DNA of 43,838 bases, taken from contig BRYA01000071.1 in NCBI GenBank assembly GCA_030267965.1, positions 1-43,838 of the forward strand, in the 5' to 3' direction. The notes beneath the pieces were generated by a model that was given only the letters and a program-made list of their open reading frames with translations, had not been told where the DNA came from and made no database searches. This document shows, piece after piece, positions 8,760 to 18,900 of the stretch (the stretch's first letter is position 1; the number at the start of each line of letters is the position of its first letter). Both the position numbers and the translations under genes were made by a program. The stretch comes from Triparma columacea (lineage: Eukaryota; Sar; Bolidophyceae; Parmales; Triparmaceae).

Positions 8760-10252
8760 CTAGGCAAGAGCCAAGTTATTACAGAACTTTATGGTCCATG
8801 GGGTGTCCTTATCCTCTGTGAGATCGAACATCTTTCCCTTCAACTCGTAGTGCTTCGCCTCGTCCACTTCTGCGTCATCCAACCAGGGTGCGATGGTGGC
8901 GACCTTGCCCCCCGTCCACTTGAGGAGTTCCGACCCAAATGGATCGTCCTCTGGGGCGAGCCCGAGCCAAACTGTGCGCTCCTTGAGTCCTTCAATGGGC
9001 CCAGCGGACGCATGAACTCCGTTATCCCCAACGTTGGGCTTGGAGTCAAGATCGAGCTCCTCGGATTCCCAGTTGGCGAGCATCTTCTCTCTGATGCTGC
9101 CCTCGGGGGCCTGTTCGGGATCAGTCGCTCCGATGACCTCTCCCCTGAACTGGGCCCACGACATGACCTCGGGGTCAAATGCGACAACATAAAAATAGAT
9201 GCCGTTCCCCTGAACGTACTTCTCCCTCATGGCCATGTAGAAGCCATTTATGACGTAGAGAGGTTCATCGTCCCCGATGTTCGAAACGTAGAGTCCTGGG
9301 GCAAGCTGTTGAGATGTGAGGGTTTAGACGAGATGTGAGGGGTTGGACGAGTTGTGAGGGGTTGGACGAGTTGTGAGGGGTTAAACATTGACAGGTAAGG
9401 TAAAGGTGTCAGGCAGACGATTAGCGCCTTGTTCACCCTCCCCCCCCCACCTCCCCCTTCATTCAGTCCATTTCCACCGCCCCCCCCCCCTTCCAACCTC
9501 CCCCCCCTCACCTTCACCCTCTTCTCCGCCTTTGCCCAAAGCGCATCGAGGCCCTTTCCGTCAAGGGGAACAAGGTCGTCCCCGTCCATTGTTCCTTTCT
9601 TCTCTGCCGCCCCCTTGGCATTGAAGATGAGCCCGAGCTCGATGCTCTCGTCCCAAGTCGACCCAAAGGTCTTCTGAAATTCGGCCTTCTTCTCGTCAGT
9701 AACTTCGAGATCCCCCGGGTTTGTGTCCATGGCAGACTTGGCAATGGAAGCGTAGTGCTTATCAATGCAGCCCTTGCTCTCAATGTCCTCGGCGCTCATT
9801 TCGCCCTCATGTAGCATCGTGAGGCCGGCGGACTTGATCTCCCCCGAAACGAATTCCTTTACCTTGTCGGAAACAGCATGAGGCTTGATGAAGATGAGAG
9901 CAATATTGGCACGCTGCTGGACATCTAGAAGTGGAGGGGGGGGGCGGGGGGGGCAAGCGGGGGGGGGTGAGATGGGAAAGTTGACGTTGATAACGCTCCC
10001 GTGCGTGTGGTCTGGCTTGCTGTGTTGTATCGTGTCCCTCCAGCCCCCCCGCCCACCCCTCTCCTCTTCCTCCCCTTCCTCCTCCCCCAAACAAACTTCC
10101 CCCAATGTCGTAGAGGCGGGGAGTTGGGATCCCAATAAGCTGCAGTTCGTCCTTCCGCAAACATCAACCAGCCCCCGCCCCTGCCCCCGCCCCTCGCGGA
10201 ACTACGTACCTTCGTTGACATCTTCGGGTTGCTGAAGAGGTGTGTTTCCCAT
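8760..10252 (-). CDS. Nucleoside diphosphate kinase-like protein with large insertion
   Basis: Three exons, 10252-10210, 9924-9512 and 9305-8760, joined at GT-AG borders in frame; 333 residues. The N-terminus MGNTPLQ could be N-myristoylated. The amino-terminal part of the NDPK fold is visible as ALIFIKPHAV (Lys28). The carboxy-terminal part is visible as FRGEVIGATDPEQAPEGSIR, followed by NGVHASAG with the probable catalytic His250. NDPKs transfer the gamma phosphate between nucleotides through that histidine. Canonical enzymes have about 106 residues between these Lys and His positions; here there are about 222, so the fold carries an insertion, and a C-terminal extension follows. The usual KPDG and HGSDS motifs read KPHA and HASAG, so activity is uncertain. 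It shares a 205-bp promoter with the divergent kinase gene. Confidence 0.85.
9311..9386. repeat. 19-bp tandem repeat at 3' end of NDPK-like intron 2
   Basis: Four adjacent 19-bp units (9311-9329, 9330-9348, 9349-9367, 9368-9386) of the form GAGTTGTGAGGGGTTGGAC with few changes. They abut the acceptor of the second intron (9306-9511). On the sense strand they supply a C/T-rich stretch, so they may act as the polypyrimidine tract. Confidence 0.9.
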
Positions 10253-10457
10253 GGCAAACTTTTGCCAAAAAGCTCTCTGCTGTTGGGAGAGTAGAGTCCT
10301 GTCCTGTCAGGGAACAAACAATAATCTTGGGGACGTTGTTGCGTGCGCCGGATTGAAATATTAATAGTGCGGGTTGGTCGGGAGCTGTCCATCTTACCCT
10401 CTTGGCTTCCCCCTTCCACTCCCCCTTAAGCCACCTGGCCAACTGCCTGCTGCGTCA
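10253..10457. promoter_or_regulatory. Shared divergent promoter, NDPK-like / AGC kinase
   Basis: 205 bp between two start codons facing away from each other. No clear TATA box. It must hold the promoters and both 5' leaders, so the two genes are likely co-expressed, though that is inferred from layout alone. Confidence 0.55.
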
Positions 10458-12160
10458 ATGGGGGCTTGCAGCTCCACAGGCTCCAAGTATGACGTGACGA
10501 GGCGGTCAGGTGACTCTCTCCCCGCTTCCCCTTCGTGGCTCGGGATGCCGTCGGTCGTCACTGGGAAGCACAAGGCCTTGCACAACACGATGATGCAGGT
10601 GAGTTTTTCGAGGAGGTTTGACAAACAAGGAAGCTCAAGGTAGTCTGCAGTGAATGGTGGAGAGTTCTAATCCGACCTCGGTTTTACCCCGCTTTTCAGA
10701 ATCCCCACTCCAATAGTTGGGAGGAGATTGAGTTCGTCAAGGTCTTGGGGAGGGGAAAGTTTGGGGAGGTCGTCCTAACAAAGCACACCGAGGACGAGTG
10801 TTTCTACGCTGTAAAAAAAATTAGTAAGAGGCAAATCGTGGAGAGGAAGAACAAGGAGTCCGTGCATAACGAGATAATGCACCTCCTCCGCATGCGCCAC
10901 CCTTTCATCGCCCACCTCTTTGGGTACTTCCAGGACGAAGACAACGTCAACCTGATCCTAGAGTACTGCGCCGGGGGGGAGCTATACAATAGAATGAGGA
11001 GGTCTGTCAAGTTTACCAACGACGAGGCAAGGTTCTACACCGCGGAGATTGCCCTCGCCCTTAGCTACATGCACTCCAAGCCCCTCTCCATCGTATACCG
11101 CGACTTGAAGCCTGAGAATGTGATGCTCGACTGGACGGGCCATGTTAAGCTGGTTGACTTTGGGTTCGCCGTCCCCATCAAGGACAGCGAAAGCGTCACG
11201 GGGGGATGCGGAACCGCGATGTACATTGCCCCTGAGATTGCGTCTGGCCACAAGGGCAACACCCACGGTTTCCCTGTGGACTGGTGGGCGGTAGGGATAA
11301 TGATCTACGAGTTTTTGACCGGCAGAGCACCTTTCGGGGACAGTAGCGACCTAACTAAGTTCGAGATTCTTAACAACATCAATGCGGGGAAGATCAAATG
11401 GCAGTCGTCCATAAATAAGGCTGCCAAGGGGCTGATACAGACGCTCCTGGACCCGGACCCTTCGAAGCGGTCAGGTTACCGTGGGGTCGAGGGCTCCAGT
11501 TGGATGGAGGGGGTGTCCTTCGACGACGTTCTGAACCGCCGGGTCCTCCCCCCGTGGGTCCCAAAGGGCATGGACGAGGTCGGGGATTCCTCCAACTTCC
11601 TAAATTGGAAGGAGCTCCCGAAGCCGGAGGCGCCCTTCAACAGTAGCCCGGCCTATGTGAACGAGAGGCTTTACCAGAAAATTGGGGGGGGGGACGGGGT
11701 AGTTTGCTCAGAAGCGTACGACAAGGGGTTGGCGGTCGAGAAGACGGGGAAGGGAAGGAAGGAAATCGGGGGGGGGGGGGGTGAGAAGGGCTTCGCAGCG
11801 ACGGCGGGAGCGGTTAACATGATGAAGAGAAGAACAAAGTCTTTGAAGCAGAAGCAGAAGCAGAAGAACTCCTCCGACGAGGACAGGGGGGGGGGGGATG
11901 AGGGAGGGGGTGGTAGTGGTAGCGGGAGGACAAAGGATCACGTCGGCAAGAAGGACCACCACCACCACCACCACCACCACCACGGCGGCGGGAAGAAGAA
12001 GGGCGACGGGGTGCGGGAGAAGCTCGTTCGTCCAAACATCAAAGAAAACAAGTTCGCGCAGAGTGCGGGGGCGGTAAACATGGCCAAGGGGAGACTCAAG
12101 GCACAGGCGAAGAGGGCGAGCGTGAAGAAGGGGGGAGGGGGAGGGAAGGTTCACCCGTAG
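10458..12160 (+). CDS. AGC-type Ser/Thr protein kinase with dual-acylation N-terminus and His-rich tail
   Basis: Two exons, 10458-10598 and 10700-12160; 533 residues. The kinase domain is complete: glycine loop LGRGKFGEV (63-71), Lys86 in AVKKI, YRDLKPEN with catalytic Asp182, DFG at 200, APE at about 224 and VDWWAVG. The pattern is closest to PKA/PKG-like AGC kinases. The N-terminus MGACSS is a textbook myristoylation plus palmitoylation signal, so membrane anchoring is likely. After the kinase domain comes a low-complexity tail with Gly runs, Lys/Gln runs and nine consecutive histidines (467-475). A short motif occurs twice in the tail, GFAATAGAVNMMKRRTKSLK (from about 411) and KFAQSAGAVNMAKGRLKAQA (from about 498). 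No cyclic-nucleotide-binding domain is fused to it. Confidence 0.93.
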
Positions 12161-12301
12161 GCGGATTGGTGGGGGGAGTAAACCGGTGACTCTCTTGTTG
12201 TTGTTGTTGAGTATTTATTTCTTCGTTTTATTTTGTTATTTTTGTTTGTTTTTAATTCGCGAGGGTGGGGTTGCCAGGCAGTCTTCTTGTCCTCATGCTG
12301 C

Positions 12302-14412
12302 TCAGTTGGTCCTGACGGTGAATTTCCCGCTCTTCGTGATGGTCCTTACTCCCTTATACGGTTTGTATGCCTCGTTCACTACGCTTAGTCCGCTAACCGC
12401 CAGTCCCGATACGCTCGCCGTCGGTATCTTCCACTCCAGCCTTAGCGGTGGTGACTCCTCCGGCCTCTCGCCGCCCTTCATTATCATGGTGCCCTTGAGC
12501 TCGGCGTTGCCTCCGAGGCCGACGCTCTTGATGTTCCAGCGGGCGATCTTCTTGGCCTCGTCGTAGAGCACTGTACCCATGTTGCTGCCCAGGTTCGCTG
12601 TCTTCACCGTGGCAGGGAAGGGGATGGTGATGACGACGTCCTGAGGCGAGCGCCGAGCAGAGCGAAAAGGAGGGGGGGGAGGGGGGGGCGAAACGGGCGG
12701 GGGGCTTGTTAGTGCTGCACCATTGCTTGCCTCCTCATTGTCTTTGAAAACTTTCAAAAATCAAACTTCCCCCCAAAACCTTACCTCTAGCACCATGGGT
12801 CCCTTGGTGCTCGGGTACAGTAGGCTGGATCCGTTTTTAAGTCCCACGACGACGCTAATATTCCCCCCCTCCCCCTTCTTCCCCCCTTCCCCCCCCGTCC
12901 CGAACGTCAGTGTAGGGTTGCAGAAGATCGGCGGCGTAATCCCCTTCCCCGGTATCCCCAGGTTCCTGACCCTGTACCTCATGAGCTCGAAAGGGCCGTC
13001 GGGGGGGACGAACGATATTACCTTCTCCCTACCCCACCGACCGTACCTAACACAAGGGTGGAAGCTGCAGTCGTCCACGACGTCCGGGTCCCTGAAGGTT
13101 AAGCATAGGTCTGGGACACCGCTGAGTTTGCTGACGCACTGTATGCTCCCGTTGATGTCCGCCTGTACGACCTGGCCTGCTGCGGTTAGGATGCAGTCCA
13201 TCTCCTCGACGAGGTCAACGTAGATCTCGTTCTGGGCGTAACGGACGTCAGACTTCCTCCAGGGCATGTTGGAGACGGTACCGGAGGGAAGGTAGGAAGA
13301 TACGGAAGAGGAACCGGTTACGGCCTGCTGGAGCTTGGAGATTACTGTGGGCTTCTTTATCATGCACTCGAGGGCGTTCGGCTCGGTTGTTAGGGGATAT
13401 CCGTGGTCGTTCATTTCCTCGATAAGTTGGTAGACCGTGGAAAAATTCTGTGGGGGTGGGGTTAGGGGGGGGGGGGTGGGGGGTGGGAGGGGAGGTTTTG
13501 TAAGTTGGGTTGCGTTGTGTTTCCATTGTCGTGGTGTATCCGTGCCATGCATAAACCCTAATTCCTCACCTCCTTTATGCCTCCCTCATCTAAGGGGCTT
13601 CCGAAGTAGCTCTCGAACGTGCTGGCCAGGTGGTGGAGGAAGGTGATTGCGAGGAGGGGAGGGGCCTCCCTTGAGAGGGTGCAAAGGAGGATGAGGGAGG
13701 AACGGAAGACTGAGACAATTACTGTGTTGGAGTTGAAGGTCATTATTGGGGGGATATCTATTCCCTGTGTGATTTTTGTGAGTGTGATTGTGGCGGGTGG
13801 GTGTGATTGTATGAGTAGGGGGGTGGGTGGGAGGTGTTTGTGCGTAAGGTGTAGAATGCTCTTTCTCCCCCTTGTGTATTCTCCCTCTACTCCCTATCGT
13901 TGTTTTTCTCATAGTTCTTCTCGTCGCTTTATTCATTGCTCTATTCATTGCTTTGTTCATTGCTCTATTCATTGTACTTCTCCTCACTCTTCCCTCATCG
14001 CTCTTCTCTCGTCACTCTTCACTCATTACTCTTCCCTCATAACCCTTCTCACCTGTTCCTCACCCTCTCCACCTCCACCATTCTGTAGACTATCATCATA
14101 TTTCTGGCACTCCCTCCAGAAGTGATCGCATGCTCCCCTGTTACCCTCTGATCCACTCGCCCTTTGGTGTGATCTAAAGTGACGCTCTATTAATACTTCA
14201 CCACCTAGTGAAAGGATACTGAGAGGTTTTGAGGAGATAGAGAGATAGAGGAGGAGATATTAGAAGACAACGGGAGAGGTGAAAATAGGGATGAAAAATA
14301 GGGTTAGATTACGCATTCAATGTATCACACTTGTATATAGTGTATAATGAGAGTGATCGTTACGATAAATGGTTAAATATGATAGAAATACGTACAATAA
14401 GCTTTGAATCAT
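12302..14412 (-). CDS. AP3M: AP-3 adaptor complex mu subunit
   Basis: Five exons: 14412-14396, 14218-14053, 13764-13570, 13447-12785 and 12640-12302; 459 residues. AP-3 mu binds Tyr-based sorting signals on cargo and directs vesicles from endosomes to lysosome-type organelles. The longin part reads MIQSLFILSLGGEVLIERHF across exons 1-2 and continues with IPPIMTFNSNTVIVSVFRSS. The mu-homology domain has typical AP-3 phrases such as GTVSNMPWRKSDVRYAQNE, VDLVEEMD, LSGVPDLCLTF, CSFHPCVRYGRW and SFVPPDGPFELMRYRV. The first exon is only 17 nt and was found by requiring the conserved start MIQSLF; all junctions are GT-AG and in frame. Animal AP-3 mu is about 418 residues; extra length comes from a Gly-rich insert after exon 2 and a Gly/Lys insert before exon 5. 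The F-box gene ends 101 bp upstream. Confidence 0.95.
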
Positions 14413-14513
14413 AAACCTATCTCTATTTCCTTCTCCTCCTCACCCCTGCCCACTGCCCTCCTCCTCCTCCCCTTACAAAAAGATTCCTTCTTCGTACAAT
14501 GTGTCGCCCGTTA

Positions 14514-15662
14514 TCAGTTAACCAGCTCCACACCATCCACACCATCCACACCATCCACACCATCCACGTTCATCCCCTTGATGCCCTTGACAATCTTCGC
14601 GATGTCCGCCAGTCTCCTCAGCCCTACCTCGCAGTCCTCGTCCCCGTCATCCGCTCCCCTCTTGTACCACATAACCGCCCTGCTGTGGTCAACAGGGTTC
14701 CCCCCCTTCCCCGTCTCGTAGTACTCCCCCACGCTGAATCTCGCCTCCCCCCTCGCCTCCAAGAATTCCTCTTCGTCCTCCCCGTCCCCCTCTGCTGCCG
14801 CCGCCCTCAAGTACCAGTCAAACGCCTTCTTCAAATCCGGCTCCTTAACCCCGTGCCCCATCTCCAGGCAAAGCGCGTAGTCGCACATGCTCTCCACGTC
14901 CCCCAGACCCGCGCACCTACCCATCCACCGTACGCTCTCCTCCAACGATACCGACATACCCATACCACCCGTCTCGTAAATACCCGCAACCTCACGGCCT
15001 GCTGTGACGAGACCACGGAGGGTGGAATTTAGGGAGGAACCGCACATGGTGAATGCGTTGGAGAGGATCTTAACGCCGAACATCCGAGCCTCCCTAGTTG
15101 CCTCTGGGCATGCGCTTACGCTCCTCATATGCGCCTTTGCAAGTGTCAAGGATGCCTCAACCCTTATATCAACGTTGTTGCATGAATTTGAAAGTGACCG
15201 GAGAGCAGAGTACGCGCGGGAGGGGTTGAACCTTATCTCGTAGTTTGCGGAGGAGTCGGTTTGGAGGGGGTTACTTGAAACATTTGTTGTAGGGGATAAT
15301 CCTAGCATTGACTTTGAGACTTTAAGGATGTGATGGGGTGAGGGGGAGAGCTCGTAGGAGAGGGGGGAAAGGATGGATAAGGTTTTAGTGGTTGTTGAAA
15401 GCTTTTGAAGAGAACCTACTGAGAGAAAGGAGAATATTGTGGAGAGCATTTCGTTGGGGAGGGAAAGAAGGGGGCTGGAATTAAGAGGAGAGACAGAGGA
15501 GGAGGTGGTTGAGGACGTGGAGGTGGATGTGAGGGGTAGAAAAATGGGTAGAAGTGATTCGTTGTGTTGTTCCATGACGTTAGAAAGGGTTATATTCAAT
15601 CCTGGCAAAAGGTTGGTCAGGTTTTTGATTTGAGCGACTGGTGGTGCCGGAACTGCTGCCAC
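14514..15662 (-). CDS. F-box protein with Sel1-like repeats
   Basis: 382 residues, no intron seen. Residues about 66-105 (LPNEMLSTIFSFLSVGSLQK) resemble an F-box, the Skp1-binding motif of SCF ubiquitin ligases. Then come three Sel1/TPR-like repeats, at about 225-262, 265-300 and 310-355, with phrases such as YALCLEMGHGVKEPDLKKAF and VGEYYETGKGGNP. F-box plus Sel1 combinations occur in plants and protists, where Sel1 repeats act as a protein-binding scaffold. A Ser/Thr-rich stretch precedes the F-box. The C-terminus is a run of Gly-Val-Asp triplets encoded by a 9-bp repeat. A role as substrate receptor of a ubiquitin ligase is inferred. The start ATG at 15662 is the first in frame. Confidence 0.85.
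   Translation of the reverse strand: MAAVPAPPVAQIKNLTNLLPGLNITLSNVMEQHNESLLPIFLPLTSTSTSSTTSSSVSPLNSSPLLSLPNEMLSTIFSFLSVGSLQKLSTTTKTLSILSPLSYELSPSPHHILKVSKSMLGLSPTTNVSSNPLQTDSSANYEIRFNPSRAYSALRSLSNSCNNVDIRVEASLTLAKAHMRSVSACPEATREARMFGVKILSNAFTMCGSSLNSTLRGLVTAGREVAGIYETGGMGMSVSLEESVRWMGRCAGLGDVESMCDYALCLEMGHGVKEPDLKKAFDWYLRAAAAEGDGEDEEEFLEARGEARFSVGEYYETGKGGNPVDHSRAVMWYKRGADDGDEDCEVGLRRLADIAKIVKGIKGMNVDGVDGVDGVDGVELVN
14528..14563. repeat. 9-bp coding tandem repeat (Gly-Val-Asp)
   Basis: Four copies of CCACACCAT on the plus strand encode the GVD triplets near the C-terminus of the F-box/Sel1 protein. Being a multiple of three, the array can change length without a frameshift. Confidence 0.9.
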
Positions 15663-15913
15663 CTTGTTTTTATTGGCTGAAAACTCTTGGCCACTTTAGC
15701 GCACGATTTAGAGCACGAGCGTGTAAAATTTTACTGTCACTTTTACCCCCAAACCAAACCGAAACGTAACCGCGATAACACGTCCCAAGAAATCGGAAAT
15801 ATGAAATGGCTCGCCAAATCTTGACTAAAAATTATCACATAGCGTATTATCAAGTCATTTCCCCTAGCCCCTACATCCTCCTCCTCCCCCCCGCCCCCCT
15901 CGCCCACCCGCGC
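15663..15913. other. Intergenic, F-box gene promoter and NAA15 3' flank
   Basis: 250 bp between the F-box start and the NAA15 stop, both on the minus strand. The part next to the F-box start is AT-rich, and the part next to the NAA15 stop is C-rich. No further element is clear. Confidence 0.4.
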
Positions 15914-18900
15914 CTACCACACGCCCCTCTTAAACTTCTCCTTGCATATAGCTTCCCACTCCCCCTTTCCCTTTTCGTCTCCTATCTTCTCTAGTCCCTC
16001 CCTTGCCTTGACGACGTTGACCCAAAGGTGCCCCCCCTCGCTTTCCGCCCCCCCTGCCACCACCAGTTTCCCCGCCTCCTCCTTCCCCAGCGCCCCGGTC
16101 TCCGTGGCCATCTCCATCACTGCTGTCCTCATCTTAATCCCCGTTACCCCCAGCCCTACTACCTTGACCATCTCCTCCACCTCCTTCTTCCCGTCTCCTC
16201 CTGATTTTATTTCTCCCCACACCCCCAGCTTCCACGCCCTCTCGTCCCCCCCGTCGATCTCCTTGGCCCTCGCCGCGGCCTCGGCCACCTCCTTGGCCAC
16301 CTCAGGCCCCTCCATCCTCCTGGCGACCTCCCCTGCCATGATCCAAGTCTCGATCCTGTGCGGGCAATGCAGCTTCATCATGTCCACATACTTCTTGCAT
16401 TCGCCCGCCGCGTCCTTCGCTAGCAGTTTCTTCCCGTCCGGGTCCTCGTCTACCTTCTCTTCCTTCTTCTCCCCCTCCCCCTCCTCCCCATTCTTCTTCC
16501 CCTCCCCCTCCTCCTTCTTCTTTTCTGCCTCGAGCTTTGCCTTCTCTTCCTCCTCCTTCTTCTTCCTCTTCCTCTCCGCCTGCTTCGCCTTCTTCTTCGC
16601 CGCCCCCGTAAGCTTGCTGATGTCAACTTCACCCTCCCCCCCCCCAACTCCCCCCGGACCCCCGTTGTCCAAAACCCAAAGGTAGCACTCGATTATGCCC
16701 ACGGCAGCGCGGATCCAGAACTTGTGGTTCCAGATGTGGTCCTCGAGCTTGAGGATCGAGATGTAGGAGCGGAGGGTGGTCTTGCGGACGCAGTAGTTGT
16801 GAAAGTCGAACTGTGGTGGGAATTTTGGGGCGCGGGGAGTGGGGGGGGGCGGGGGGTTGCTGTGAGAACCCTCCCAGACCCCTTTACATAACAATGTGCT
16901 TACTTCCGTCAATCACCCTGTCACCTCCTCCCCCCCCGCCCCCCCCCCGCCCCCCTCGCCCTCACCTGGTCCTCCGCAAAGTCCGTAAAGTGCTGGTCCA
17001 CCGCCACGAATTTCTTGAGCGCCTTCCCTACCTCCCCTTTCCTCATCATTGCCCTCCCGTACTCCAGCTCAAACCAGCTGCACTGCATTTCGAAGAGGTT
17101 ATTGACCGCGTTGGCCTCGTGTCTCGTGAACAGCCCAATGGTCTTCTCTGCCTGTTCGACCCTCCCCGCCCTGAGCAAGTATTTCGTCGTCTTGTTGTTG
17201 ATGTACCTGTCCGCAAGGTCGACCTCCCTGGCCTTGTCCAGCACCTCGCACGCCCCCGCCACGTCCCCCATGAGCTTGAGTATCCTCCCCTTCCTCTCCC
17301 TCAGGTCCACGCACTCCTTCTCATCCTTCACCCCCTCGATGCACTCCTCCAGCAGGGAGAGGGCCGCCTCGTAATCCCCCAGGACCTCCAGCTGCTGCAC
17401 CTTCACGTACTTGGCCCAGATCGCCCCTTGCCCTTCCATCGTCGCGGCGAAACCCGAGACCACCTTGTCTATCAAATTGTACATGGAGCTCTCCCCCACC
17501 GCCTTCGGGCTGATGATCCTTATCCCGTCATTCCCGCACACCAAGGAGAGAAGGTCGCTGCCCAGCGAGGGCACCCCCTTCTCCAGCGACCTCTTGACGT
17601 ACTCACTCAGCGCCTCCTCCTTCTCCTGTCCTGTGAGTAGGGTGATGAGGATTCTCTTCACCGCGTAGCTCCTTCCGTACTTGGGCTTCAGGACGTTCTT
17701 GTACCCGTCGACGAGCTTCTCGATCTCCCCGGCCTCCAAGGCCGTGGCGTTGGCCAGGGTGTTCAAGCCTCGGAGGGCTAGACCGGCCGCGAGCCTGTCG
17801 CCCCCGAGCCCCAGGACGGCGCACTGGTAGCCAGCGTGGACCTTGTAGTCCTCGGTCATCCCACGGGCGAGCATGGTGAGGAAGGTCTCGGTGGCGGCGG
17901 GGTAGTCACCAGTGCTGAGCTCGATCTCGCCCTTGCTGTACAGCCAGGAGCCCGTGTCGAGGGCGACATCCTTGATCTCCATGAGGTGGGGGAGGGCCTT
18001 TTCGCTCTTGGTCTCCCTGAGGATCTGATTTTTGTACATTGACATCTCGCTAACTGCGAAGTCGGCCTCGCGGGCGGTGTCACCGGCGTCAATGGTCTTA
18101 TCGGTGACCTGGGCGAGGAAGGTGTCAATGGCGGCAATGGCGGCGCCGGTATCGCCGCTGAGGTGCTTGCCCATTGCGAAGGCGATCCAGTTGAACCTAG
18201 CACCGGGCTTGTTGTCCATGAGTGTGTGCCTGGTTTCGCTGAACCCCTTGTAGTCCCTCAGCTGGATCTGCAGCAGGGAGAGGTCCCTGAGGATCTGCAT
18301 GTTGTTTGGGTCAATCCTCAGGGCCTGCTTGTAGCACTTGGCGGCCTCGGGATAGTTCTTGTTAGACCTATGGACGAGACCGTAGACGTGCCAGCAGACG
18401 TGGGAGGCCATGTTCTCGCGGAGGCCCTTCTTCACGTACTCGATGGCCTCGTCGGGCTTGCCCATACAGTTCAAAATGAGGCCCCGCATGCAAAGGGTTT
18501 CTCCGTGGGCTGGTGACTTCTTGAGGATTGTGTCTGAGTGGTGTGGGGTGAGGGGTGAGGGGGGGTGAGGGACGGTATTTCTCTCTATGCAATCGCAAAC
18601 CCTTCCATTCATCCCCTCTATATCTTCTCTGATTATGGATTCCCCGAAGGGAGGTTCGATTCCAGGCATATTGTTCTCAAACTAAGTTCGAAAGAGGGTG
18701 CCTAATCATCACTGAAGAGAGACGGGGGGAGGTACGGCAAGGGACAAGAATGACGAAAAATAACAGCAACAACGAAGGCTAACAGCAACGACGAAGGCTA
18801 ACAGCAACGACGAAGGCTAACAGCAACGACGAAGGCTAACAGCAACGATGACCAAACTCCAAATAGCACGCCTCTGATTATGGATTCCCCGAAGGGAGGT

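Noticed and set aside
9248..10135. 295-codon minus frame read as a single protein
   Set aside because: It reads through both introns of the NDPK-like gene; only the part from 9924 to 9512 is exonic.
13619..14125. 168-codon plus-strand frame over AP-3 mu
   Set aside because: Antisense to exons 2-3 and the intron of AP-3 mu, with low-complexity Ser/Cys/His composition.
15942..16685. 247-codon Ser/Pro-rich plus-strand frame
   Set aside because: Exactly antisense to the Lys/Glu/Ala-rich end of NAA15, which leaves the opposite strand open by codon bias.
18534..18669. ATG at 18669 as NAA15 start
   Set aside because: It lies in the 86-bp intronic repeat and gives a non-homologous N-terminus. The exon at 19217-19115 supplies the conserved first TPR and matches phase.
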